Positions 19,549-28,650 of a stretch of DNA of 64,000 nt are shown here, piece by piece (positions within the stretch are counted from its first letter, which is position 1; each line of letters begins with the position of its first letter). The position numbers and the translations under genes are program-made. The notes beneath the pieces are model-generated. The model did no database searches and was not told where the DNA came from. It saw nothing but the letters and a program-made list of their open reading frames with translations. The DNA is from Psychrobacter fozii (GTDB lineage Bacteria > Pseudomonadota > Gammaproteobacteria > Pseudomonadales > Moraxellaceae): assembly GCF_003217155.1 (NCBI RefSeq), contig NZ_QJSU01000001.1:310001-374000 (forward strand), given 5' to 3'.

Positions 19549-20775
19549 TTATAAATTTACTTTATCTAAAATGAAATCAATATCTTTATCACCGCGCCCT
19601 GATAAATTAACCAAAATGGTCTCATCCGCTGACATAGTCTTAGCAATTTTCATCGCATAGGCAGTGGCATGTGCAGACTCCAAAGCTGGAATAATACCTT
19701 CAAGCCGAGACAATGCCATAAACGCCTCTAGACACTCTGCATCTGTGGCTGACTCATAAGTTGCCAATTTTAAATCTCGTAAATGTGAATGCTGCGGGCC
19801 AACGCCAGGATAGTCCAAACCAGACGCAATCGAATGCACGGGGGCTGGCTCACCTTTCTCATCAAGCAGTACATAGCATTTAAAACCATGAATCTCACCT
19901 TTGACCCCTAACGACATGGTCGCTGCATGATTGGGCGTATCTAAACCCTCTCCTGCTGGTTCTACGCCTATTTTTTCCACACCTGCATCATCAAAAAATC
20001 CGCTGAACATACCGATAGCATTGGAACCACCACCAATACAAGCAACCACTTTATTGGGCAACTGACCTGTCGTTGCTATGAATTGCGCACGTGCCTCATG
20101 CCCGACAACAGACTGAAAATAGCTCACCATTTCTGGATAGGGTGCAGGCCCTAATGCTGAGCCAATGGCAAACATACTGGTATCAAGCTCATTCAGATAC
20201 GTCTCAAAAGCGCTATCCACTGCTTCCTTTAATGTCCCTGCCCCGCGTGATACAGGAACGATATTGGCTCCTAAAATTCTCATGCGGCTGACATTGGGAT
20301 GCTCCTTTTCAATATCGACGACACCCATATGAATCTCGCACTCCAAACCCATCAGCGCAGCCGCTGTTGCTAGTGCCACACCGTGTTGCCCCGCACCAGT
20401 TTCAGCAATGACTTTGGTTTTGCCTAATTTCTTGGCTAATAATACCTCACCCAAGCAGTGATTAATTTTATGCGCGCCCGTATGGTTTAGGTCTTCACGC
20501 TTAAAGTAAATTTGCGCGCCGCCGCAATGTTCGCTTAAACGCTGCGCATGATATATAGGACTTGGACGACCCACATACGTCTCACGCAGGCGCTTCATCT
20601 CAGCGATAAAACCATCATCTTTAATAATCTTACGAAAGCCTGTTTCGATTTCCGCCATGGCTTTAGCCAGCTCAGGATGGCCAATTTTGCCACCGAACTC
20701 CCCATATAAGCCATCATCGTTGGGCAGGATTGATTGATGTAATCCGTAACCAGCTGCTGTAATTTCTGTTGTCAT
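19549..20775 (-). CDS. trpB: Tryptophan synthase beta subunit (lone, divergent)
   Basis: 408 residues. PLP enzyme that joins indole and serine. The Schiff-base Lys103 is in [10 protein letters not shown], the general base Glu125 is in AETGAGQHG, and the phosphate loop GGGSNA and [13 protein letters not shown] are kept, so it should be catalytically competent. The N-terminal segment differs from typical TrpB: the usual FGGRYVPETL becomes [14 protein letters not shown]. There is no trpA or trpF beside it. It may be a second TrpB copy, or the only one in a scattered pathway; the window cannot tell. AAGG lies eight bases before the ATG. Confidence 0.92.
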   Translation of the reverse strand: MTTEITAAGYGLHQSILPNDDGLYGEFGGKIGHPELAKAMAEIETGFRKIIKDDGFIAEMKRLRETYVGRPSPIYHAQRLSEHCGGAQIYFKREDLNHTGAHKINHCLGEVLLAKKLGKTKVIAETGAGQHGVALATAAALMGLECEIHMGVVDIEKEHPNVSRMRILGANIVPVSRGAGTLKEAVDSAFETYLNELDTSMFAIGSALGPAPYPEMVSYFQSVVGHEARAQFIATTGQLPNKVVACIGGGSNAIGMFSGFFDDAGVEKIGVEPAGEGLDTPNHAATMSLGVKGEIHGFKCYVLLDEKGEPAPVHSIASGLDYPGVGPQHSHLRDLKLATYESATDAECLEAFMALSRLEGIIPALESAHATAYAMKIAKTMSADETILVNLSGRGDKDIDFILDKVNL

Positions 20776-21117
20776 TTTTAGACCTTGTTATGTTTAGTCA
20801 CTTATTGATGAGTTCTTAATTATAGAATTGTTGTATTTACGTTCTAGTACATTGAAACAAATTCTAAGACAACTTCTTAACAAGGTCAAGTAGTGCTATG
20901 AAATTAATTGAGCACAGGCTGACCACTTGTGCCGTTTATAAGATATTTAGCATTGGTCTTGAGGAATACAGTATATCGACTATACGAAAAGGATATTTTG
21001 TGCGGTTCCTTGTAGCTTATAAATATTAGTTAGATAGAGAATAACTTTGATAAGAGTTTCTTATCTTATTTTACTTGAGATAAAAAACTCTTAATAAACC
21101 CATTAATATATATCCAC
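20776..21117. other. Gene-free left flank of the DUF262 gene
   Basis: About 340 bp, A/T-rich, with no supported gene. No repeat copy or terminator is clear. It may hold the junction of inserted DNA with the trpB side. Confidence 0.45.
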
Positions 21118-23043
21118 CTATTCATGCAAAAACTCTAAATGAAGTAATTTCCTTTTGAAGTTATCATCACCTAATTCTATAGACCATCGTTCCTCCATAA
21201 ACCTTAACATATTCATACCTCTATCCAATATTTCGTTAGAAGTCCACTCGCTATATTTAGATACATTTATTTCCGAAAATGATCCATTTGAATATTCTAC
21301 TGAGTTATTAAAACTGCTATTTCTTTTGCTTTTCTCATCAAAACCTATATTTTGCAAAGAAGAGTTTTTTTGACGCGATAAAGCTAATAGATTACCTAAA
21401 GAATGAGTTAGACAGTTTCTCTGATGAAAGTTGAAAAAACTAAACCGTTCTTGCCAGTAAGGTTCAGTATCAGTCTGAGGGTAAATATGTTCTACACTTA
21501 TGTAATCTGCCTTACGCGTATTAAGATCATCCCAAGATAATTTCTTATCATTAGTTTTACTTTTATCTTTGAGATATTGTTCATATTCATATAAAAAATA
21601 TCTGATATCGTCCCAGCGATAGAATCCTTCTTTATGGTGAAGGTCGTATTTATCTTGAATATAAGATAGAAATTTTTCTTTACTAAAGTAATCATTAGAC
21701 CAATTTCTGACATTACTAATAACCGAGTCAATGCTTTTATTTTCTGAAAGAAGCTCACTGGCATTTCTGTAAAACTCTGTATCACCCGTATTAGCACGAC
21801 GTCTACTCAGAGAAAATGCACAAAAATTGTAGCGCTCTATTTCAGTAAGAAGGTTAGCAATCTTATTAGCTTCTTGATTAGATGTATAAGCTGATAGTAT
21901 TAAAGGCTTAAAAGCTTTAAATCCTATATTATTGAGTCTTTCTAGAATTTTAGATTGCTCGCTCGTTACCTTAACAGTTTTTGATGGCATTGTTGGATTA
22001 TGAATATAGAACCAATACTTTATTGACTCTTGAAGGTTATAGATATATTCAACTATCTCTTCTCTTTTCAAAGGATTTTCTTTATCTTTCAAAATTCTTC
22101 TTGAAGTAAATGCATCATCTAATAAAAAATCTATATATGCATTCTTTTTGTTACGTGAGTAATTGTAATACATTATCCAATGGTTACGTAAAAACTGATC
22201 TTCATTTAAAGGACGATCTTGATTTTTTCCTAAATACTCATAAATAGTCTTCCATACATTATTTATATCTTCACGCAAACTACCATTATCATTCTGATTA
22301 GAGAATAAAGTTGTTAGGTAGATAAGTCTATTTTTAAGTTTTTCTAAAGTAGTTAATGGCTTCCCTCTATTATTCATTGTTTCGAATGCAACATTAATAT
22401 CTATATCATCTTCAATTTCATAAATGCTGTACTTCATTTTCTGAGTTAACTTAGTGAAAATATTCTCAATATCACTATGATCTAGCTTAGCCAGCTCACC
22501 TAAAAAAAACTTTTTAGCTCTATATAAATTTTTAGTATAAAGAGTTAATTCATGATTGTTAGAAGTGGAATATCTATTAAATATTTTAGTTCTTAAATAC
22601 TCATCACTTGGGTTATCTTTTTCATATCCAAATATATAACTTTGAAATAGCTCATTTTCAGTTTTGTGTTGAGTAATAATAAATTTTTCTTCGATATTTG
22701 AAATTGAAGAAAAATTTAAGCTAGACTCTTTAGGTACTGATTGTAGAATCGTCTGTATCAATATTAACGCTGTAGTCAATCTTTGTTGGCCATCTACGAC
22801 ATAGTAAGGTTTAAAACCTCTATTCTTAACTAACCAAATATCTTCTACCCACTTTTCACATTCTTTTTTCTCTAGAGGTTCTAGAGTAATAACTCCTGTA
22901 TAGTGCATACGCTCTTTATGAAGCTGTAGGATATCTTCCCAAAAATCTTTTATTTGATGCTCACTCCAAGCATACCCTCTTTGATAATCAGGTATACGAA
23001 ATATTTTATTCTGAAATAAGCTATCTAGCGTTTGAGTTTGCAT
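21118..23043 (-). CDS. DUF262/DUF1524 protein (GmrSD-like putative restriction endonuclease)
   Basis: 641 residues. N-terminal DUF262 with IPDYQRGYAW (about 18-26) and the nucleotide-binding/hydrolysis motif DGQQR (84-88), a helical middle, and C-terminal DUF1524 with a His-Me/HNH-type centre: VEHIYPQ (about 517-523) followed by NLLALS and the N...N...F..K pattern. This architecture is that of GmrSD-type modification-dependent nucleases and of SspE in phosphorothioate systems. I start at MQTQTL because AAAAGGAATAAA precedes it. It is markedly more A/T-rich than its neighbours, stands alone, and is probably acquired. The specific target is unknown. Confidence 0.92.
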   Translation of the reverse strand: MQTQTLDSLFQNKIFRIPDYQRGYAWSEHQIKDFWEDILQLHKERMHYTGVITLEPLEKKECEKWVEDIWLVKNRGFKPYYVVDGQQRLTTALILIQTILQSVPKESSLNFSSISNIEEKFIITQHKTENELFQSYIFGYEKDNPSDEYLRTKIFNRYSTSNNHELTLYTKNLYRAKKFFLGELAKLDHSDIENIFTKLTQKMKYSIYEIEDDIDINVAFETMNNRGKPLTTLEKLKNRLIYLTTLFSNQNDNGSLREDINNVWKTIYEYLGKNQDRPLNEDQFLRNHWIMYYNYSRNKKNAYIDFLLDDAFTSRRILKDKENPLKREEIVEYIYNLQESIKYWFYIHNPTMPSKTVKVTSEQSKILERLNNIGFKAFKPLILSAYTSNQEANKIANLLTEIERYNFCAFSLSRRRANTGDTEFYRNASELLSENKSIDSVISNVRNWSNDYFSKEKFLSYIQDKYDLHHKEGFYRWDDIRYFLYEYEQYLKDKSKTNDKKLSWDDLNTRKADYISVEHIYPQTDTEPYWQERFSFFNFHQRNCLTHSLGNLLALSRQKNSSLQNIGFDEKSKRNSSFNNSVEYSNGSFSEINVSKYSEWTSNEILDRGMNMLRFMEERWSIELGDDNFKRKLLHLEFLHE

Positions 23044-23533
23044 TTTATTCCTTTTTATTAATTGAAAATACATCAAAATAGTTTAATAGCTCTAAATATT
23101 TTCGCTTGAACTCAAGTAATACTATTGATGAAGGTTTAAATCATTCTCTACATTGATATAAATCTGTAAGTTACACTAATGCAAAATTTATACCAAATTA
23201 AACTTCTGTTACAAGTTCAATTGAAAATATAAATACGTAACCTAAGGAGCTACTTCAGCCTGATATGAGAGCAATGAATAAACGGGGTTACAAATTCACC
23301 TTCATAAGTATTAGGTCTCGCATATGACCACGTTTCAAGAAGCATTCAAACTACTTACTTGAACTAGAATAAAAATATATCGTCCCTTCTCAGCATTCAA
23401 ATCTTTAAACATTATGTAACACCGCCACTAACCTATTGAACTCATCCCTCGCATCGGTAAGAATGGTTATACCTATATATAAAAGCCAACTCATAAAACC
23501 TAATAAATAACCTTCTACTCAAAAGGATAAACA
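23044..23533. other. Gene-free right flank of the DUF262 gene
   Basis: About 490 bp between two divergent genes. A/T-rich near the DUF262 gene and closer to average toward lplA. No gene or repeat was recognised. The other possible junction of acquired DNA lies here. Confidence 0.45.
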
Positions 23534-24553
23534 ATGAAACTACGCATCTTAAAATCTGCCGTGACCAACCCTTGGTTTAACCTCGCGACCGAGGACTGGA
23601 TATTTAATACCCTCAATCCCGACTCGCACACGCTGTTTCTATGGCGTAATTCTGAGACCGTGGTCATCGGACGCTCGCAGAATCCATGGGTGGAATGCAA
23701 AATTGATAAAATGGAAGCTGACGATGTGTTTTTGGCACGGCGTCAAAGTGGCGGCGGTGCGGTGTTTCATGATTTGGGCAATACCAACTTTACTTTTTTA
23801 TCACCCAAAGATGACTACGACCAAGCAGCGAACTTTACCATTATCATCAATGCGCTGAAAAAATTAGGCATAAATGCTGACTTATCTGGTCGTAATGACA
23901 TGCAAGTGGGTGATAAGAAAATCTCAGGCAGTGCCTTTAAACATGCAGCAGATCGCAGCTTTCATCATGGGACATTATTAGTGAATGCCAATATGCAAAA
24001 GCTGGGTGACTACCTCAATCCGCACCCACTCAAGCTAAAAGCCAAAGGCATCAAATCCGTGCGTGCTCGTGTGGCTAACTTGGTTGAGTTTAATAAAGAC
24101 ATCAATCATGACACGCTGTCTGATGCGATTATCGAGGCGTTTTGTGAATACTATCGCGACAAAGATTATGGCGACACTGCGCCAGTAGAAGCGTTAGATG
24201 AAGCCAGTCTATCTAAGCAGCCTAGTTTGAATAAGTACTATCAGCAAATGGCAGATTGGGATTGGCGCTTTGGCAAGACACCTGAGTTTACCCATCATAT
24301 TGAGACACGCTTTGATTGGGGCATTATCGATTTGCACCTTGATGTAAAGCAAGCGGTGATTCGTGAAGTCGTTATCTTCTCTGATGCGCTAAATGTTGAG
24401 TTGATTGATCTGTTAAAAGAGATTCTGACTGATAGTAAATATAACCGCAGTGACGTAAAAACTAAGCTCGATGAACTAGGCACAGCGCAACCTGAATTGG
24501 CAGCGCAAGTGAATGACGTATCTGAGTGGTTGACTAGCGAGATGGAAGGTTAG
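23534..24553 (+). CDS. lplA: Lipoate--protein ligase A
   Basis: 339 residues, full length with both the catalytic and the C-terminal accessory domain. Attaches free lipoate, via lipoyl-AMP, to E2 and GcvH subunits. RRQSGGGAVFHDLGNTNFTF (about 69-88) is the adenylate-binding signature, and DKKISGSAFKH carries the catalytic Lys. The start is clear (AAAAGGATAAACA then ATG). Monocistronic; the 37-bp gap to the convergent 24591 gene has no strong hairpin. Confidence 0.96.
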   Translation: MKLRILKSAVTNPWFNLATEDWIFNTLNPDSHTLFLWRNSETVVIGRSQNPWVECKIDKMEADDVFLARRQSGGGAVFHDLGNTNFTFLSPKDDYDQAANFTIIINALKKLGINADLSGRNDMQVGDKKISGSAFKHAADRSFHHGTLLVNANMQKLGDYLNPHPLKLKAKGIKSVRARVANLVEFNKDINHDTLSDAIIEAFCEYYRDKDYGDTAPVEALDEASLSKQPSLNKYYQQMADWDWRFGKTPEFTHHIETRFDWGIIDLHLDVKQAVIREVVIFSDALNVELIDLLKEILTDSKYNRSDVKTKLDELGTAQPELAAQVNDVSEWLTSEMEG

Positions 24554-24590
24554 AAAAACCGCCCTTCCCTTCTCCTTGCCTGCCTTTATA

Positions 24591-25397
24591 CTATTCAAAA
24601 TTAATATGCCAATTATTTTTAAGCGCATCGAGCTTAGGCACGACACATGACTTATATTCGTTGTCAGGCTCGACAAATATCAGAATAGTATCGCCTGTTC
24701 TTTTATCACTGATGATTGAGAAATCACTGGTCACCGACTCGCCGACAATCTTATTGCCATCTCCAGTCTCATACTCATAATGCACCTTGACGCCTTGCCC
24801 AATACTGACAAAGGGGATCGTGTATTTTGGCATGATAGATACAATCCTTGCTGATTTTACTTGCCCATATTTATAGAGCTTAAGCTCTTTGCTAGTCCTT
24901 ACTATTATATAGAGTAAAAATGGCAATCCGAATAGCAAAAAAGGTATAGGAGCAAGGAAAAACAAAGTCGTAGGGAAGTGATAAGGCTTGATGTTTTTGA
25001 TAGCCGACTGACCATTGAGAGATTTAATCGTTATATCGTCACCGGCCGCCAACGCCTCTATCTTGACCTCTTCGAGCACTTTATATTCAGACTCAATTGC
25101 TTGACCATCTTCTATATATTGATATGAAATCACTGTTGGATGCAGGCCATTTACTGTGACCGTATAATCGGTTTCGATATTGCTAATCTCGGCAGTGGTT
25201 TCTATACCTTGGGCATCAATTAACTCATAGTCTACTTTTGGCATATCATTGCCAGTCAAAGAAAATACTAGGGTAAAAATAGTCGCCATTAGTAAGGCAA
25301 AAAAGGCGAATATAACTGCAAAAAATATAGCAATAGGCCGCTTTTTTAAGATATTTATAATGGTAGAGAATGTAACGGATCTTTGAGCAGAATTCAT
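24591..25397 (-). CDS. DUF3592-like membrane protein
   Basis: 268 residues. Hydrophobic segments at about 24-47 and 143-167 frame two beta-type soluble parts (TTAEISNIET..., and ARIVSIMPKY...VKVHYEYETGDG), as in DUF3592 proteins, which repeat the pattern of A-x-I plus a Y-E-Y strand twice. Function unknown for the family. It borders the T6SS-type cassette but is divergent from it, so any link is positional only. Confidence 0.75.
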   Translation of the reverse strand: MNSAQRSVTFSTIINILKKRPIAIFFAVIFAFFALLMATIFTLVFSLTGNDMPKVDYELIDAQGIETTAEISNIETDYTVTVNGLHPTVISYQYIEDGQAIESEYKVLEEVKIEALAAGDDITIKSLNGQSAIKNIKPYHFPTTLFFLAPIPFLLFGLPFLLYIIVRTSKELKLYKYGQVKSARIVSIMPKYTIPFVSIGQGVKVHYEYETGDGNKIVGESVTSDFSIISDKRTGDTILIFVEPDNEYKSCVVPKLDALKNNWHINFE

Positions 25398-25595
25398 GCG
25401 TCAGTTTCGCTATGTCAGAAGTGATAGTAGGTAAAGAAAACATACGCGGTCATCATAACTGATAATGAATTTAAGTTGAATATTGTTTAGTCAATCAAGT
25501 ATAGTGGCTAGTGATAAAAGACCCGTCATAATGAACTATCCATGACAAATCAAACATAATGTATCAGATTTTACAAATTACAAAGAGGTAGCACT

Positions 25596-26123
25596 ATGGC
25601 AGCCTATATCACTGTCGGCGCAAAGACGACGCATGGCGGTACGGTAATCACTGGCTCACCGCAAACCACTCATAATGGTATTCCTGTCGCTCGCAAAGGG
25701 GACAAAGTCGTCTGTAAGAAGTGCAAAAAGGTCGTGACAATTATCACTGGTGATCCGTCCTATATAGTAGATGGTGCGCCTGTTGCCCGTGCAGGTGATA
25801 TGACCAGCTGCGGCTCAAAACTGATTGCTAGTCAACAAGCTTTTTCGGAGTCGGGTTTTGATGTGGGCAATATTGAACCATTGCAGTCTGCAAAGTCGGA
25901 CTCAAAAAGCTTGCTTAACAACATAGATGAAGATATTTATGATGATAGATTTCAATTACTGGATCAACATAGTCAATTTCCACTAGCCTATATCAACTAC
26001 CGTTTAGATTATGACGGTAAATCGGTTGAAGGTACGACTGATGAAGAAGGGTTCACTGAAGCCATTGGAGCAGATTATCCAGCGGAAGTGAGTATTAAGA
26101 TACTATTTGATGAGGAAGAGTAA
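25596..26123 (+). CDS. PAAR-domain protein with C-terminal transthyretin-like extension
   Basis: 175 residues. Residues 1-90 form a PAAR domain: THGGTVITGSPQTTHNGIPVARKGD, then a CKKC pair, ITGDPSYIVDGAPVARAGD and the final CGSKLIAS, repeating the G-D turns that build the conical tip. PAAR proteins sharpen the VgrG spike of type VI secretion and carry effectors. After a linker, residues about 118-172 (FQLLDQHSQFPLAYINY...GTTDEEGFTE...VSIKI) look like the small beta-sandwich found on VgrG/PAAR tails that bridges spike and cargo. The next gene starts one base after the stop, so the two are translationally coupled. Confidence 0.92.
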   Translation: MAAYITVGAKTTHGGTVITGSPQTTHNGIPVARKGDKVVCKKCKKVVTIITGDPSYIVDGAPVARAGDMTSCGSKLIASQQAFSESGFDVGNIEPLQSAKSDSKSLLNNIDEDIYDDRFQLLDQHSQFPLAYINYRLDYDGKSVEGTTDEEGFTEAIGADYPAEVSIKILFDEEE

Positions 26124-26124
26124 T

Positions 26125-26733
26125 ATGTCAAGAAAAGAAATTGATTGTGGTAATCGTCATCTTACTGAAAAAAATAACAGTGATCATAAGTGTATTGAAG
26201 TGGATGCTGGAAGAAAGCTAACTTCTGGTGAAGAAAGTCTTATTAAAGAAATGTTTGGTAACAACATAGATTTTAAAACCGTTCGTATTTATAACAGAAA
26301 ATTATGGTCTAAACAAAAGGACACTATGGCAATAGCACCTAATGGTAGTATATATTTTGCTCCTAAGGTGCATAAAAAAGATTTTTCTTTAGCTTCAGAT
26401 ACTAGTAAGCATTTTTTTATACACGAAATGACTCATGTTTGGCAGCATCAAAATGGGCAAATGGTAGTTTTACGAGCCGTAAGTGAACAGATATTTATAG
26501 AATATCCAAGTCAAAAATTAGGGTTAGGGCATGGCGCGTATAAGTATGAACTTGACCAAACAAAAACCTTACTAGATTATGGAATTGAACAGCAAGCATC
26601 TATTGTTGCGGATTATTGGGCACTGAAAAATGGACTACATATTGAACTTAGAAATTCCATAAGAGCTACTAATCGTAGTGAAGCATATTTAACTCACTAT
26701 ATAATAGTTGTAGATGAAATAATCAAAAAGTAA
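26125..26733 (+). CDS. Zincin-like metallopeptidase, probable type VI effector
   Basis: 202 residues. HEMTHVWQHQ supplies HExxH (His100, Glu101, His104), and Glu155 in GIEQQASIVADYW is a plausible third zinc ligand. This pattern is typical of small proteins annotated beside VgrG/PAAR genes as vgr-related or DUF4157-like peptidases. I start at MSRKEID because GAGGA lies about eight bases upstream. Two earlier in-frame starts lie inside the PAAR gene. It has no signal peptide, as expected for cargo loaded in the cytoplasm. A/T-rich. Peptidase activity and T6SS delivery are inferred, not shown. Confidence 0.85.
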   Translation: MSRKEIDCGNRHLTEKNNSDHKCIEVDAGRKLTSGEESLIKEMFGNNIDFKTVRIYNRKLWSKQKDTMAIAPNGSIYFAPKVHKKDFSLASDTSKHFFIHEMTHVWQHQNGQMVVLRAVSEQIFIEYPSQKLGLGHGAYKYELDQTKTLLDYGIEQQASIVADYWALKNGLHIELRNSIRATNRSEAYLTHYIIVVDEIIKK

Positions 26734-26777
26734 TAAAAAAATATTAACTTCATTAATAATAAATAGGATATTTTATA

Positions 26778-27290
26778 ATGTATTTGTTCACTCAAGAAAA
26801 CAAAAAAATACATATAAATAAATCTCATATATTCAATATACTTAAAATAATATTCGTGCTATCAACAACTAGTCTTCTTGGATGTTTCCAAGACTATCCT
26901 ACGCATAGCCCTCCTATCGAAGGAAGTATTGATATATCGAAAAATAGCAAAGGTGATTTATGTTTTATGCCAATATTCAGTTCTGCCGTCGTTATGGAAA
27001 ATCCTATAATTTTTAATTATATTAAAATGGAAGAGCTTGCTATATTGGATCCGAATGCTGAAATAAGTGATCATGTCAAAATACAGATTAAACCCAAGAA
27101 TAAAAATTATTTCAGTTTGAGAGATGGGCAAAAAATATGTTTAAACTCTAATAATCCTAATTTAGAACAAATTACTTATTCTAAGTTAGATAGGCAATTA
27201 TTAATAGTTTCAATTGGAGGTTTAGACGATAAGGAAGACCATTTTATAAGTTTTCAAAAAGAGTTTAACTATCCTTATACACCTGAGTGA
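26778..27290 (+). CDS. Putative periplasmic immunity lipoprotein
   Basis: 170 residues. A long polar N-terminus precedes the hydrophobic segment, and the lipobox SLLGC gives Cys36. The mature part is mainly beta-type. Its place directly after the putative effector and its A/T-rich composition fit the lipoproteins annotated as T6SS immunity. Immunity is inferred from position and type, not from a recognised motif. AGGA lies about 10 bases before the ATG; a start at a later codon would shorten the pre-signal region but no good ATG exists there. Confidence 0.75.
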   Translation: MYLFTQENKKIHINKSHIFNILKIIFVLSTTSLLGCFQDYPTHSPPIEGSIDISKNSKGDLCFMPIFSSAVVMENPIIFNYIKMEELAILDPNAEISDHVKIQIKPKNKNYFSLRDGQKICLNSNNPNLEQITYSKLDRQLLIVSIGGLDDKEDHFISFQKEFNYPYTPE

Positions 27291-27360
27291 CAACTATCCT
27301 TCCATCGGCAGACTGATAGGCGATACGTAGGCAAGCTAATAATTAGAAAGGTATAACCTG

Positions 27361-28041
27361 ATGCAAAAAAAAGCTTTCACTCTGTTGACCTTACTTCTAC
27401 TTACATCTTGCATGTCTAGTAATGATCCTAATCATGATAAGACCAATACTGCTTCTACTGAAAACCTTAACAGCTCAAAAATAAGTAATAAGCAAACAAT
27501 AAAAGAAAAAGACCAAATAGTCGACGAACATAGAGATATTGAAGCTGTTCTACGTCATGTGATTGATAAATGGGAGGAACCCATAAGTGCTGATGAAAAA
27601 GCAAGAAACTACCAATCTTTACTCAATCTTGAAAAATACGGGGACATTAAGCTTGCCGAAGGAAACTATGGTGGAGCTTGGTATAGATATAGCGCAGGAT
27701 CTATTCACTACCCCTCGCCTAAGCTATTAGTGAAAGCAGGGGATGCACAGATACTTCATATTGTGAATAACTTCGACACTATTTGCGACCGCGAACTTTG
27801 CTTAAATGAACAAGGGCGTGTTACCCAGAGGAAGCGAAGCTCTGTTAGAAATATTGTTCTATCCACCTATGGTGTGGCGCTAGGTTTTAATCGTTATCCT
27901 AAAACAGATTACAGAGAAGAGCAGAGCTTAAGCAAGGAAGAAGAGCAACAGTTAGTCAAAAAAATAGAATGTCTAAACGAGAAACTTGACTTTGAGACTG
28001 AGTCAGCTGACGTATCTATTTTGGCACCATGTATTGGTTGA
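27361..28041 (+). CDS. Putative lipoprotein in the effector/immunity island
   Basis: 226 residues, lipobox LLTSC (Cys17). After a Ser/Thr/Asn-rich linker the mature part is helical and contains NYGGAWYRYSAGSIHYPSPKLLVKAGDA, resembling a TPR/Sel1-type helical pair, with Cys pairs further on (CDRELC, IECLNE, APC). No family is recognised. Its base composition is closer to the chromosome than the two genes before it. Just after its stop lies a 32-bp relic of another lipoprotein gene (see 28046). Confidence 0.8.
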   Translation: MQKKAFTLLTLLLLTSCMSSNDPNHDKTNTASTENLNSSKISNKQTIKEKDQIVDEHRDIEAVLRHVIDKWEEPISADEKARNYQSLLNLEKYGDIKLAEGNYGGAWYRYSAGSIHYPSPKLLVKAGDAQILHIVNNFDTICDRELCLNEQGRVTQRKRSSVRNIVLSTYGVALGFNRYPKTDYREEQSLSKEEEQQLVKKIECLNEKLDFETESADVSILAPCIG

Positions 28042-28045
28042 TCAA

Positions 28046-28077
28046 TCTCAAAAAAACGTCAATTGCATGCCACTACC
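28046..28077 (+). pseudogene. 32-bp relic of a lipoprotein-paralogue C-terminus
   Basis: These 32 bases match 28591-28622, inside the C-terminal coding region of the next gene, with two mismatches. Here they are noncoding, wedged between a stop and the leader of the next gene. The simplest reading is the remaining tail of a deleted or replaced tandem copy. Confidence 0.7.
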
Positions 28078-28098
28078 CTATAAGAAGGCAGCACGTTT

Positions 28099-28650
28099 AT
28101 GAGTATATTTAGCAAGTCGAGCGGTTTAATTATCGGTACATTTGTTTCTTTGTGTCTTTTAAGCTGCTCAGCAGGGCAGGACATCCATGGCTATGCATCC
28201 CCAATCATTACGGGGCAAGTCTTGGATAACATAACCAACCAACCTTTGAGTAATGTCTCAATCTATGAAAATAGTATTCATCAAACTCAAACTGATATCA
28301 ATGGACATTTTAAATTACCTGCCTTCAAGTTTTCATATACTACATCGGATTATGACGTGCGTTCATTAAATGAAGCATCTAGCGGAAGCTTCTCTATAGG
28401 CAAAGAAGGCTATAAAGGTATAAGTTACAACAAATCTGGTATCAAGAAACTAGAAGTTAAATATACCTCAGAAGTTCCGTATCATATTCATTTGGGCAAG
28501 GTGTTTTTAGAGCCGCTACCAGAGGGTGTGGACATGAACGATATTGAAGATGAGTACATTGATGACATGACATTTTGTCAGCCTAATGACTCTCAAAAAG
28601 ACGTCAATTGTATGCCACTACCAGATGGAGTTACAAATGAAGCCTTATAA
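28099..28650 (+). CDS. Lipoprotein with carboxypeptidase-regulatory-like domain, paralogue 1 of 3
   Basis: 183 residues, lipobox LLSC (Cys23). The mature N-terminus PIITGQVLDNITNQPLSNVSIY...TDINGHFKLP is the start of a CarboxypepD_reg-like (transthyretin-type) beta-sandwich. It ends with a Cys-containing tail FCQPNDSQKDVNCMPLPDG shared with the next two genes. Exported, lipid-anchored. An array of such diverged copies beside an effector is consistent with orphan immunity proteins, but this is inference. It overlaps the next gene by 14 bp. Confidence 0.82.
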   Translation: MSIFSKSSGLIIGTFVSLCLLSCSAGQDIHGYASPIITGQVLDNITNQPLSNVSIYENSIHQTQTDINGHFKLPAFKFSYTTSDYDVRSLNEASSGSFSIGKEGYKGISYNKSGIKKLEVKYTSEVPYHIHLGKVFLEPLPEGVDMNDIEDEYIDDMTFCQPNDSQKDVNCMPLPDGVTNEAL

